From Prauserella_A sp040645195 (GTDB lineage Bacteria > Actinomycetota > Actinomycetes > Mycobacteriales > Pseudonocardiaceae), in the NCBI RefSeq assembly GCF_040645195.1, contig NZ_JBEYXW010000016.1, positions 1 to 64,000 of the forward strand: a DNA stretch of 64,000 nucleotides, written 5' to 3'. Below are positions 17,356 to 26,185 of the stretch, in pieces. Below the pieces are notes generated by a model, which made no database searches, was not told where the DNA came from, and saw nothing but the letters and a program-made list of their open reading frames with translations. Made by a program: the position numbers and the translations under genes. How positions within the stretch are numbered: position 1 is the first letter of the stretch; each line of letters starts with the position of its first letter.

Positions 17356-18396
17356 ATGCAGTGGGACAACATCTTCCTCGCCGGAATCGGCGTGTACCTG
17401 CCACCCGCGGTGTCCGCGGAGGACGCGGTGGCGGCGGGGCAGTACGACGCGGAGGAGTTCGCCGCCAACGGGATCACCTCGGTGCTGGTCGAGCCTGAGA
17501 AGGCCGCTCCCGAGATGGCCGTGCTTGCCGCGCGGGACGCCATCACGCACTCGGACGTCAACATCGCCGACATCCGCATGGTGTTCCACTCCAGCCTGTG
17601 GTACCAGGGCGTGGACATGTGGCCTGCAGCGTCCTATGTGGCCCGTTATGCCGTCGGTGAGCAGGTGACCGCGTTCGATCTGCAGCAGCAGTGCAATGCC
17701 GCCGTGGGAGCGATGGACCTCGCCGCGTCGCGGCTGGTGTTCGAGCAGGGCGGCGCCGCGTTGCTGACGACCGGCGACCGCTTCTGTCTGCCCGGGGTGG
17801 ACCGGTGGCGCAGCGAGCGAGGGCTGCCCTACGGCGACGGCGGCACCGCGCTGCTGCTGTCGACCGAAGGTGGGTTCGCGCGGCTGCTGTCGACCGCGAC
17901 GGTGTCCGACAACGGGCTGGAGCAGGTGCTGCGCGGCCCCCGGTTCTTCGACTCCTACCAGCGGGGCCCGCTGGACATCACCGCCCGCATCGAGCACCAT
18001 TTCGCCACTCACGGTGGGATGCGCGCCTCGACCGTCCGGCTCGCCGAGGCCGTGCAGTCGGCCGTCGCGCAGGCGCTCGCCGAGGCCAAGACGGAGCTTG
18101 CCGACCTGCGCGGCGTCGTGATTCCCGCTGCGGGGCGCGCGAAGCTGGACTGGCAGCTCAGCCAGCTGGTCGGCGTCGGGGAGGAACAGACCACCTGGCC
18201 CTTCGCCCGGACCCATGGCCACATCGGCGCGGGAGACCAGTTCGCCGGGCTCCGGCACCTGCTCGTCACCGGCGTGGTCGGCGCTGGTGACCGGGTACTC
18301 GTCGTCGGCGGTGGTGCCGGGCTGACCTGCACCTGCGCCGTGGTGGAGATCCTCGACGGCCTGCCGCAGGCCACCGAGCGGACGTGGCCGCAGTGA
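17356..18396 (+). CDS. KASIII-like ketoacyl-ACP synthase / acyltransferase (first operon)
   Basis: 346 residues with thiolase fold. The likely nucleophile Cys lies in FDLQQQCNAAVGAMDLAAS, and a His is found in THGHIGAGDQF. It differs from housekeeping FabH (QQQCNAAVG instead of the usual AACSGF), resembling the divergent KASIII group that condenses or transfers unusual acyl groups (CerJ/DpsC-like). It heads a three-gene operon with an adenylation enzyme and a decarboxylase-ACP fusion, so it probably takes the ACP-bound aminoacyl product as substrate. ATG 17356 has GGGAGAACG upstream. Confidence 0.8.
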   Translation: MQWDNIFLAGIGVYLPPAVSAEDAVAAGQYDAEEFAANGITSVLVEPEKAAPEMAVLAARDAITHSDVNIADIRMVFHSSLWYQGVDMWPAASYVARYAVGEQVTAFDLQQQCNAAVGAMDLAASRLVFEQGGAALLTTGDRFCLPGVDRWRSERGLPYGDGGTALLLSTEGGFARLLSTATVSDNGLEQVLRGPRFFDSYQRGPLDITARIEHHFATHGGMRASTVRLAEAVQSAVAQALAEAKTELADLRGVVIPAAGRAKLDWQLSQLVGVGEEQTTWPFARTHGHIGAGDQFAGLRHLLVTGVVGAGDRVLVVGGGAGLTCTCAVVEILDGLPQATERTWPQ

Positions 18397-19883
18397 CCGT
18401 TGCCGGCACCACGGCAGCGGCTGGTGTCGCCGGGATACTGGATGAGGCGGCGCACCGGGATCCACACGCGCCCGCGGTCCGGGACGCGGCTGGTGCGTGG
18501 ACCTACGCCGAGCTGCACATCGCCGCACAGGCCGTGGCCGGGGCGCTGCACCGGGCCGGGGTTCAGCGCGGCGACCGCGTGGTGCTGCGCTCGCGGAACC
18601 GGCGAGAGCTGCCTGCCGTGGTGTTCGGAGCACTGCGGCTGGGGGCGGTCCTGGTACCACTGAGCCCGCAGCTGCCCCCGGCGGGAGTGGCCACGGTGCT
18701 GACCGACGCCGAGCCCGCCGTTGTCCTCGCACCCGCAGGCGATGCGCTGGCGGCGAACTGCCCCGTGCTCGCCATCGAGGACATGGTGACCGCGCCACCG
18801 CTGTCGGAGGCGGCGCCGGTGACCGGCGAGGACATCGCGCTACTGATCTACACCTCGGGCAGCACCGGCGGCCCCAAGGGCGTGGTGTGCCCGCACTCGG
18901 CGGTGGACTTCGCGGCCCGCGCGATCGCCGCCCGCCTTGCCTACCGCGACAGCGATTCCGTGCTCGTCGGTTCGCCGATGTCCTTCGACTACGGTCTGTA
19001 CCAGGTGTTCCTGGCCGCGCTGGCCGGTGCCGAGCTGGTGCTGGCCGACGCGGACGACCCGATCGGCATGGTCAAGACCCTGCGCGACACGCGTGCCACG
19101 GTGCTACCCACTGTGCCCTCGACGGCACGGATGCTGGCGCGGCTGGCCCGCCGCGGCGAGGTCGCCGACCACGTGCGGATGTTCACCAACACCGGCGCCG
19201 CACTGACCGCCGCCGACATCGCCGAGCTACGCGCGGTGTTCCCGAACGCTGCGGTCGTGGCGATGTACGGCATCACCGAATGCAAGCGGGTCACCATCGC
19301 CGAACCGGACGTCGACCGGCACAAGCCGGGTTCGGTGGGCACGGCGCTGCCCGGAACGTGCGTGGACGTCCTGGCCGACGACGGTACGCCCCTGCCCCCG
19401 GGCGAGCTGGGCGAGATCGTGGTCACCGGCCCGCACGTGATGCTGGGCTACCGGGGCGCCCCCGAGCTGACCGCGCACCGCTTCGACACCGATCCGGCCA
19501 CCGGTGCCCGCCGGTTGCGCACCGGCGACTACGGCAGGCTGGACCCGGACGGGCACCTGTACTTCCACGGTCGCCGCGACGACCAGTTCAAGCGGCGCGG
19601 AGTGCGAGCGAGTGTGCTGGAGATCGAGGCCGCCGCGGCCACACTGGCGGGTGTCCACACGGTCGCCGTGCTTCCGCCCGAAGGCGAGCACGACCTGGAA
19701 CTGGTCGCGGTCGCGGACCTCGACGGCGACGCCGTGCTGACCGGGCTGGCCGCACTGCTGGAACCCGCGAAGGTCCCCGCGCGCTGTCATCTCCTCGAGG
19801 CGCTTCCCCTGACCGCCAACGGCAAAACCGACAAGGCGCGGCTGCGTGAGCTCCTGCCGCCGCGGGAAGGGAGTTCGCTGTGA
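18393..19883 (+). CDS. Free-standing adenylation enzyme (amino or carboxylic acid-AMP ligase)
   Basis: 496 residues, ANL superfamily. The P-loop is YTSGSTGGPKGVV, A5 is YGITECKRV, A7-A8 is RTGDYGRLDPDGHLYFHGR with the hinge RDDQFKRRGVR, and the C-terminal catalytic Lys is in LTANGKTDKARL. There is no attached carrier domain; the ACP is fused to the next protein. It should activate an acid, most likely an amino acid given the decarboxylase partner, and load that ACP. GTG 18393 overlaps the upstream stop (GTGA); GTG 18384 is the alternative. The binding-pocket residues do not let me name the substrate. Confidence 0.82.
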   Translation: MTVAGTTAAAGVAGILDEAAHRDPHAPAVRDAAGAWTYAELHIAAQAVAGALHRAGVQRGDRVVLRSRNRRELPAVVFGALRLGAVLVPLSPQLPPAGVATVLTDAEPAVVLAPAGDALAANCPVLAIEDMVTAPPLSEAAPVTGEDIALLIYTSGSTGGPKGVVCPHSAVDFAARAIAARLAYRDSDSVLVGSPMSFDYGLYQVFLAALAGAELVLADADDPIGMVKTLRDTRATVLPTVPSTARMLARLARRGEVADHVRMFTNTGAALTAADIAELRAVFPNAAVVAMYGITECKRVTIAEPDVDRHKPGSVGTALPGTCVDVLADDGTPLPPGELGEIVVTGPHVMLGYRGAPELTAHRFDTDPATGARRLRTGDYGRLDPDGHLYFHGRRDDQFKRRGVRASVLEIEAAAATLAGVHTVAVLPPEGEHDLELVAVADLDGDAVLTGLAALLEPAKVPARCHLLEALPLTANGKTDKARLRELLPPREGSSL

Positions 19884-21421
19884 TCTCTCCCGATCTGGCC
19901 ACGGAACTGCTTGCCAGCTACGGCAGCCCGGCCTACGTCTACGACCTGGACCGCGTGCGGGCCGCGCTGGCCGACCTACGGGCCGCCGTTCCCGCCGAGG
20001 CCACACTGCTGTACTCGCTGAAGGCCAACCCGCACGAGGATCTCGTCGCCGCGTTGCTGTCCGGGGGCTGCCACGCCGAGGTGTCCTCGCCCGGTGAGCT
20101 GGCCACGGCGCTGCGCGCGGGCGCGGACCCGGCGGAGGCGTTCTACACCGGGCCGGGCAAGACCGCCGGCGAGCTGCGGACCGCGATCGCCGCCGGGGTC
20201 GCCACCTTCTCCGTCGAGTCGCTTGTGGACCTTCGCAGGGTCGGTGCGGTGGCGGTGGAGCTGGGCCGCGAGGTCGACTGTGTACTGCGGGTCAACGGTT
20301 CCGATGCCCCCGGCGACGCCGGGATGCGCATGACCGGCGCGGCCTCGCAGTTCGGCACCGACGTCGACGTCCTCCTCGACCGCAAGGCCGAGCTGGCTGG
20401 TGTTCGCGGCGCTCGGGTGGTCGGGTTCCACTTCTTCCCGCTGACCAACGCCGCCGACGAGCAGAGCCTGGTCACGGAGATGACGGCGAGCATCGCGACC
20501 GCGAGCACGCTCGCTGAGGCGCTCGGTATCGACGTGCGGGTGCTCGATCTAGGCGGTGGGTTCGCCTGCCCGTTCGCCGGGCCTGGTGAGCGGCCGCGTT
20601 ACCAGAACCTCCGCGCGCCACTGGAAACCGCGCTGGATGAACGGTTCCCGGGCTGGCGGCAGGGCGCGCCGCGCGTGCTGTTCGAAAGCGGGCGGCATCT
20701 CGTCGGCGACAGCGGCACCCTGCTCTGCACGGTCACCGACGTCAAGGACAGCCGGGGCAGCCGGTTCGCCGTACTGGACACCGGCATCAACCATCTCGGC
20801 GGGCTGTCCGGCATCGGCAGGCTGCTGCCGTTGTCCGCGGTCCCGCTCCCGGTGGTGGCGGACGGTGTCGAGGCCGCGGACGATCCGGTGCCGACCCGGC
20901 TCGTGGGTCCACTGTGTACGCCGGCCGACACGCTCGGCAGGGGTACGGCCGAACTGCCGGCGCTGCGCGTGGGGCAGCACCTCGCCGTGCCGAACGTCGG
21001 CGCGTACGGTGCCACGGCCAGCCTGATCGGGTTCCTGTCCCGGCCCGCGGCCGCCGAGATCGTGCTCAGTGGGGGTGAGGTGGCCTCGGCCAGCAAACTC
21101 GCCCTGGTTCGCCAGCCCGTCACCGTCGAAGCCCCAGCAGGGCAGCGCGCAGAGGAGACCGAAGTGGACAGTGAAGCGATCGCGTGGGACAGCCGGTTCC
21201 CCGAGGTGCTCCGGTCGGTGCTGCCTCGCCTCGGCGAGGCCGTCACGGCCGAGGTCAGCCTGCGAGCGGCCGGGCTGGATTCGCTGGCGCTGGTGGATCT
21301 GCTGGTGCGGCTGGAGGAGGCCTATGACGTCACCATTCCGGATCACGAGCTGACTCCGGAAGCCTTCGCTACGCCCGGTGGGCTGTGGCAGCTCCTCGCC
21401 TCGGTGAGAGAACGCAGCTGA
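19880..21421 (+). CDS. PLP-dependent decarboxylase fused to a C-terminal acyl carrier domain
   Basis: 513 residues. Residues 1 to about 410 are a fold-type III (alanine-racemase-like) PLP decarboxylase with the PLP Lys in YSLKANPHEDL (about residue 48), VLDLGGGFACPF, and the second-subunit Cys region VGPLCTPADTLG. After a linker, residues about 430-513 are an ACP with its phosphopantetheine Ser near 469 (GLDSLALVDLL). The architecture suggests on-carrier decarboxylation of an aminoacyl thioester, as BtrK does on BtrI in butirosin, but in cis. It forms an operon with the adenylation enzyme (4-bp overlap). The product would be an omega- or beta-amino acyl-ACP or an amine. Confidence 0.82.
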   Translation: MISPDLATELLASYGSPAYVYDLDRVRAALADLRAAVPAEATLLYSLKANPHEDLVAALLSGGCHAEVSSPGELATALRAGADPAEAFYTGPGKTAGELRTAIAAGVATFSVESLVDLRRVGAVAVELGREVDCVLRVNGSDAPGDAGMRMTGAASQFGTDVDVLLDRKAELAGVRGARVVGFHFFPLTNAADEQSLVTEMTASIATASTLAEALGIDVRVLDLGGGFACPFAGPGERPRYQNLRAPLETALDERFPGWRQGAPRVLFESGRHLVGDSGTLLCTVTDVKDSRGSRFAVLDTGINHLGGLSGIGRLLPLSAVPLPVVADGVEAADDPVPTRLVGPLCTPADTLGRGTAELPALRVGQHLAVPNVGAYGATASLIGFLSRPAAAEIVLSGGEVASASKLALVRQPVTVEAPAGQRAEETEVDSEAIAWDSRFPEVLRSVLPRLGEAVTAEVSLRAAGLDSLALVDLLVRLEEAYDVTIPDHELTPEAFATPGGLWQLLASVRERS

Positions 21422-21429
21422 GCGGAAAG

Positions 21430-21466
21430 GGTGCTCCCCGGTATCCGGCAGGGCCCGGGGAGCGCC
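21430..21466. terminator. Convergent terminator between decarboxylase-ACP and SARP genes
   Basis: GCTCCCCGG (21433-21441) pairs with CCGGGGAGC (21455-21463) over a 13-nt loop. The stem extends to about 12 bp with one G-U pair. It lies between the stops of two converging genes. Confidence 0.65.
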
Positions 21467-21475
21467 ACCGCAAGC

Positions 21476-22282
21476 TTACGACGCAGCGGTATTGAGCTGG
21501 TGCCGGTCCAGCGAGGGGTCGGCGCTCAGCACCGCCTGGTGCAGTTGCTGGATGGGCCGGCACGGCTCAACGCCGAGCTCCTCACGCAGGCGGCTGCGGA
21601 GTTGCACGAAGCAGTTCAGCGCGTCGGCGCGCCGTTCCGAGCGGTAGAAAGCCAGCATCAGCTGCTTGTAGAAGGTCTCGCGCAGCGGGTAGTCGTGCAC
21701 CAGGCGGATCAGCTCGGCGATCACCTCCCGGTGCCGTCCCAGCAGCAGGTCGATCTCCACCCGCAGTTCCAGTGCCGCCACGTACTCCTCGTCGAGGCAG
21801 GTGGCGAAGACACCGAGCATGGTGCCGGTTCCCTCGGCGAGACCGGCAAGCGCGGGACCCCGCCACAGCCCGAGTGCATGGCGTATGGTCGTGCCCGCCG
21901 CGGACAGCTCGCCGTGCTGCAGCTGGGACCTGGCGCGGCCCAGCAGCGGCTCGAACTCGGTCTGGTCGAACTCCGCGCCGATGAGCCGCAACGCGTAGCC
22001 GGGACCTTCGGTCACGATCGTGGCCGCGTTGTCCGTCACACTGGCCTGTGCCAGCTGGTTGCGCAACTGTGCCATGTAGACGTGTAGCGCCCCGCGCGCC
22101 TTCGCCGGAGGCCGGTCGCCCCAGATCTCCGAGATGAGGCTCGGGGTCGACACGATCTCACCCGCGCGGGACAGCAACGCCGCTAGCAGGATCCGCTTCT
22201 TGATCGCGCTCGGCAGCAGCGACCGTCTCTGTCCGTCAACGCAATCGACCACGGAAAGCGGTCCGAGAACTTCGAAGCGCAC
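21476..22282 (-). CDS. SARP-family transcriptional activator of the biosynthetic cluster
   Basis: 268 residues: an N-terminal OmpR-like winged-helix DNA-binding domain (LPSAIKKRILLAALLSRAGE, LISEIWGDRPPAKARGALHV, YMAQLRNQL) followed by a bacterial transcriptional activation domain (FDQTEFEPLLGRARSQL, LRETFYKQLMLAFYRSERRA, ELGVEPCRPIQQLHQAVL). This is the compact SARP type (ActII-ORF4/DnrI), without ATPase or TPR extension. It sits between the two biosynthetic operons and is divergent from the long one, so it is the likely pathway activator. The start is GTG 22282 with AGGGAG upstream. Confidence 0.9.
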   Translation of the reverse strand: MRFEVLGPLSVVDCVDGQRRSLLPSAIKKRILLAALLSRAGEIVSTPSLISEIWGDRPPAKARGALHVYMAQLRNQLAQASVTDNAATIVTEGPGYALRLIGAEFDQTEFEPLLGRARSQLQHGELSAAGTTIRHALGLWRGPALAGLAEGTGTMLGVFATCLDEEYVAALELRVEIDLLLGRHREVIAELIRLVHDYPLRETFYKQLMLAFYRSERRADALNCFVQLRSRLREELGVEPCRPIQQLHQAVLSADPSLDRHQLNTAAS

Positions 22283-22682
22283 GCGAACTCCCTGTATTCA
22301 GTTCCCTGCTCGGGTATCGGCAGGATTTTTGCACAGCGTGGCGGTGCGGTGACGGAATTGATCAGATTTCGATCGAAGTTACCCCGCTGTTCCGGCAGGC
22401 GTTGTGCGGTCGTCCCGGCGCTCCGGCGTACGGGTGAGGTACGGATTTCGGTGCCTGTCACGGAGCAACGTCCGCTGGTCCGATCGACAGGTGGGTGGTG
22501 GTCCAACCGGTTGTAATGATGGTCACGTCTATTGCCGTGGTTGCCAGAATATGCAATCGGCGCCCACTCGAGCTTATTTGACTCGGCAGTACTTAAATGA
22601 TGGATAAGCACGGTTTCAGGGGCAATGCAAGGTCTATTTCGGTGCTCGTCGCTAGCGTCATCTCCGCCAGGAGGTGTGTCCG
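22283..22682. promoter_or_regulatory. 400-bp divergent control region of SARP and the long biosynthetic operon
   Basis: No gene is supported here, and the stretch is clearly richer in A+T than its surroundings. It contains the 10-bp palindrome TTCGATCGAA (22368-22377) and a repeated TGGTCC (22476 and 22499). TTGACT (22578-22583) is followed 18 bp later by GATAAG-like text, a possible promoter for the rightward operon with a leader of about 70 nt. The rightward gene has a near-perfect AGGAGG at 22669-22674. I could not find clear heptameric SARP repeats at 11- or 22-bp spacing. Confidence 0.45.
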
Positions 22683-24419
22683 GTGAATGTCACTGCTGAA
22701 CACTTTGTTACGAGATTTCGAACGTGGGTCGACAGCCGCCCCGACCATCCCGCGGTCGTCTTCGCCGCGGAGCACGGCGAGGGTGGGGTTTCCGGGCCCG
22801 TGCTGACGTACCGGGAGCTGGACCGGCGGGCGACCGCGTTCGCGTCCGGGCTGGTTCGCGCGGAGCTGACCGGTTCCCGGGTACTGCTGCTGTACCCGCC
22901 GGGGCCGGAGTTCACGGTCGCGATCCTGGGCTGCTTTCTCGCCGGTGTGGTCGCGGTGCCCGCGCCCATGCCGGAATCGGGCGGCCGCGGCGATGCGAGG
23001 CTGGCCGGCATCGTGGCCGACGCGGCAGTGACCCAGGTGCTCACCAGCCCGCAGGGCAGCGACACCGTGCGCGGCTGGCTGCACCGCTGCGGGCTTGCCG
23101 AGCGGGTCGGGGTGCTCGTCGAGTCCGATCTGGACGGACCCGCGGTCCCGCTGCCGACCCCGGATCTGGCCGGGCTGGCCTTCCTGCAGTACACCTCGGG
23201 TTCGACCAGCGAGCCCAAGGGGGTGCTGGTCACCCACGCCGCGCTGGCGCACAACCAGTCGGAGATCGGCAGGGCGCTGGGCCTCGGCTCGGATGTGCGC
23301 TCGGTGAGCTGGCTGCCGCACTACCACGACATGGGTCTGGTCGGTCAGGTGCTCGGTCCGCTGTACCTCGGCGGTACCGCCTACCTGATGGCCCCGATGA
23401 CGTTCCTCAAGCGGCCGTACCGCTGGCTGCGCCTGGTCAGCGTGGCCCGCGCGCAGATCACGGTGGCCCCGGACTTCGGTTACGCACTGGTGACGCGGCG
23501 CACCACCGACGAACAGCTGGCCGAACTCGATCTGAGCTGCCTGCGGGTGGTGATGAACGGCTCGGAGCCCATACACGTCACGACACTCGAGCGCTTCGCC
23601 GCCCGGTTCGCGCCGGCTGGTCTGCGCGCCGAGGCGATCATGCCCTGCTACGGCATGGCTGAGACCACGCTGTTCGTCACCGCCGCCGCGGCGGGCACCG
23701 GCTTCCTCGCGCGCGACGTCGATGCCGCCGCGCTGGCCGCCGACCGGCTCGTCCCCGCCACACCCGGCCGCTCGTACCGGCGGTTGGTGAGCAGCGGCCG
23801 GGCAGTGGACTTCGACATCCGGATCGTCGACCCGGCAGCCGGCACACCGTTGCCGGACGCGGCGGTCGGTGAGATCTGGTTATCCGGACCATCGGTTGCC
23901 GCCGGTTATCTCGGCAAGCCGGAGGAGTCAGCGGCGACGTTCCGTGCCCGGCTGCCGGGCTCCACCACCGAGTACCTCCGCACGGGCGATCTGGGTGCGC
24001 TCGTCGACGGTGAGCTGTACGTCACCGGCAGGCGCAAGGAGATGCTGATCGTCAACGGCCGCAACCTCTATCCCTACGACATCGAGCGGACCATACGCGA
24101 GGCACACCCGGCGACGGCGGGCGGCAGCACGGCGGTGTTCACCGTCGGTGACGATGCGGCGCCCGCTGCCATCGCCGTCCAGGAGGTACGTCCGGCCGAC
24201 CTGCGCGCCACCGACCCCGACGAGCTCATCGCGACCGTGCGCAGGGCCGTGCGTGCGGAGCACGAGCTGCACCTGGCCACGGTGGTGCTGGTGCCGACCG
24301 GCGTGATCGAGCGCACCACGAGCGGCAAGGTCCGCCGAGCCGCGACCCGCGCGGCGTTTCTCGCCGACGGGCTGCGCGTACTGCACTCGACCGCGGCGAT
24401 CCCGGCTGGTGCCGAATGA
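22683..24419 (+). CDS. Fatty-acyl-AMP ligase (FAAL), probable lipid starter loader
   Basis: 578 residues, ANL superfamily. It shows FAAL features: FLQYTSGSTSEPKGV, the diagnostic SWLPHYHDMGLVGQVLGPL, CYGMAETTLFVTAA, and RTGDLGALVDGELYVTGRRK. FAALs activate fatty acids as adenylates and hand them to an ACP, here most likely the discrete ACP at 27842. I prefer GTG 22683, 8 bp after AGGAGG, over GTG 22674, which lies inside it. A TTA leucine codon occurs at 23880-23882. It is followed by two acyl-CoA dehydrogenases with 4-bp overlaps, the same enzyme set used for the dienoyl lipid of ramoplanin and enduracidin. Confidence 0.9.
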   Translation: MNVTAEHFVTRFRTWVDSRPDHPAVVFAAEHGEGGVSGPVLTYRELDRRATAFASGLVRAELTGSRVLLLYPPGPEFTVAILGCFLAGVVAVPAPMPESGGRGDARLAGIVADAAVTQVLTSPQGSDTVRGWLHRCGLAERVGVLVESDLDGPAVPLPTPDLAGLAFLQYTSGSTSEPKGVLVTHAALAHNQSEIGRALGLGSDVRSVSWLPHYHDMGLVGQVLGPLYLGGTAYLMAPMTFLKRPYRWLRLVSVARAQITVAPDFGYALVTRRTTDEQLAELDLSCLRVVMNGSEPIHVTTLERFAARFAPAGLRAEAIMPCYGMAETTLFVTAAAAGTGFLARDVDAAALAADRLVPATPGRSYRRLVSSGRAVDFDIRIVDPAAGTPLPDAAVGEIWLSGPSVAAGYLGKPEESAATFRARLPGSTTEYLRTGDLGALVDGELYVTGRRKEMLIVNGRNLYPYDIERTIREAHPATAGGSTAVFTVGDDAAPAAIAVQEVRPADLRATDPDELIATVRRAVRAEHELHLATVVLVPTGVIERTTSGKVRRAATRAAFLADGLRVLHSTAAIPAGAE

Positions 24420-26185
24420 GCAGCCACCCGGGTTTCCGTCATCCGCCGCTGCTGGCAGCCGAAGAGCTGCGGCGCCGCCTCACCCCAGCCGTGTCCGCCG
24501 CGGAACGGGACGCCGCCGATGTTGCGGAGGAGTTTCCGGCCGCCGAGGTAGCGGTGCTCGACGACTATGGCCTTGCCCGCCACTACGTGCCGGCGGAGTA
24601 CGGCGGGCTGTTGCGTGACTACGAAAGCGCGGCCGCGCTGATGCGTGGTGTCGCCGGGCACGACCTGACGGTGGCCATCGCACACGGCAAGACCTACCTC
24701 GGCTCGGTGTGCACCTGGGTGGCAGGCACCGCCGAGCAGGCGCACCGGGTCGCGGCGCTGGTGAGCGCGGGAGTACCGGTCTCCTGGGGGCTGACCGAAC
24801 GCGAGCACGGTAGCGATCTCGTGGCCGGCGAGCTCACCGCCACGGCCGACGGGAACACCTTCCGGCTGGACGGCGAGAAGTACCTGATCAACAACGCCAC
24901 CCGTGGTGGCCTGGCCACCGTTCTCGCCCGCACCGCGCCCGAGGGCGGGCCACGCGGGTTCGACGTCTTCCTGGTCGAGCGCTCCCGGCTCGCCGAGGGT
25001 ACCTACACCCCGTTGCCCAAGGTGGCGACGATCGGCATCCGCGGAGCGGACATCAGCGGGTTCACCCTGCGAGCTGCGCAGGTCGACACCACTGACCGGA
25101 TCGGTGCACCCGGTACGGGCCTGGAGACGGTGCTGCGTGCGCTGCAGCTCACGCGCACGTTGTGTTCGGCGCTGTCACTGGGCGCGGGCGATCACGGCCT
25201 GGCCGAGGCGGTCGCCTTCGCAGGCGAGCGGGAACTGTACGGGCGCCGCCTTGCCGCCTTGCCTGCGGCCGCCCGGACCCTGACCGACTGCTATGCCGAC
25301 CACCTGCTCAACGAGGCCCTCGCCACGGTGGCAGCCCGCGCCATCCACACCATGACCGGCGAGCTGGCGGCGCTGTCCGTCGCGGTCAAGTACCTCGTGC
25401 CGGTGCGCACCGAGGCGCTGCTGGCCCGGCTGCGCAGGCTGCTCGGCGCGCGGGCTTGGCTGCGTGACGTGCGTGGCGGCGTGATCGCCCAGGGCACAGG
25501 GCGGTTTCAGAAGATCGAGCGCGACCACCGCATCGTGTCACTGTTCGACGGCAACACGGTCGTGAACCTGAACTCACTGGTGAGCCAGTTCGCCACACTG
25601 GCCCGCGGGCACCGCGCCGTCCGCGAGCCCCCGCCGGGACTGGCGGTGGCCGCCGACCTCGCTGCCCCTCTGCCCGCCGTGAACTACGGTGCGCTGCGAC
25701 TGGTGCCGACTCGCGGGATCGGCCTGCTGCACAATCTGGCTCCGGCTTCGGCTCAGCTCGCGGAACTGGCCGGCGCCGATCCGTTGCTGGGTCCGGTCGC
25801 TGCGGCCGTGCGCAGACTGACCGAGCGGACCGAGACGCTGCTCGCCGAGATCGGCACGCAGCCGATCGTGCCGCCCGACGTCCCGCCGTATGCGTTCGCG
25901 CTGGCTCGCCGGCTCGCCGCGGCAGTGGCCGCAGCGGCGGCAGTGGCCCTCTGGCTGGGCAGCCACCGGTACTTCGTCGACGGGACGGACGAACCCGGTT
26001 CCGCCGCGCCCCTGTGGCGGCACGGCCGGTGGCTGCTCGCCGTGCTCGACAGGGTGCTCGGCCAGGAGTCCACTGTGGAGGACGAGGTGCTCGACGAAAC
26101 ACACGCGGTGCTCGGCACGGTGCTGGCCGGTCAGGTAGCCGCCGGTGCCATGCCGTCACTGTTGTCACTGGGGAGCGTGGCATGA
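24416..26185 (+). CDS. Acyl-CoA dehydrogenase-like desaturase 1 (acyl-ACP dehydrogenase)
   Basis: 589 residues with the ACAD helical N-domain, the beta-domain (WGLTEREHGSDLVAGELTA, INNATRGGLATVLART) and the C-terminal helical domain. Where typical ACADs carry the catalytic base Glu (YEGT), this protein has FDGNTVVNL, giving Asp or a displaced base. It is longer than the usual 380 residues, with a C-terminal extension of about 180 residues. With its neighbour it probably introduces one or more double bonds into the FAAL-loaded acyl-ACP. ATG 24416 overlaps the FAAL stop. Confidence 0.85.
   Translation: MSSHPGFRHPPLLAAEELRRRLTPAVSAAERDAADVAEEFPAAEVAVLDDYGLARHYVPAEYGGLLRDYESAAALMRGVAGHDLTVAIAHGKTYLGSVCTWVAGTAEQAHRVAALVSAGVPVSWGLTEREHGSDLVAGELTATADGNTFRLDGEKYLINNATRGGLATVLARTAPEGGPRGFDVFLVERSRLAEGTYTPLPKVATIGIRGADISGFTLRAAQVDTTDRIGAPGTGLETVLRALQLTRTLCSALSLGAGDHGLAEAVAFAGERELYGRRLAALPAAARTLTDCYADHLLNEALATVAARAIHTMTGELAALSVAVKYLVPVRTEALLARLRRLLGARAWLRDVRGGVIAQGTGRFQKIERDHRIVSLFDGNTVVNLNSLVSQFATLARGHRAVREPPPGLAVAADLAAPLPAVNYGALRLVPTRGIGLLHNLAPASAQLAELAGADPLLGPVAAAVRRLTERTETLLAEIGTQPIVPPDVPPYAFALARRLAAAVAAAAAVALWLGSHRYFVDGTDEPGSAAPLWRHGRWLLAVLDRVLGQESTVEDEVLDETHAVLGTVLAGQVAAGAMPSLLSLGSVA

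Noticed and set aside
17356..18396. Housekeeping FabH
   Set aside because: The active-site surroundings differ from FabH, and it is coupled to an adenylation enzyme and decarboxylase rather than fab genes.
22404..22607. Small ORF in the 400-bp control region
   Set aside because: No ribosome site, no recognisable domain and composition unlike the neighbouring genes.
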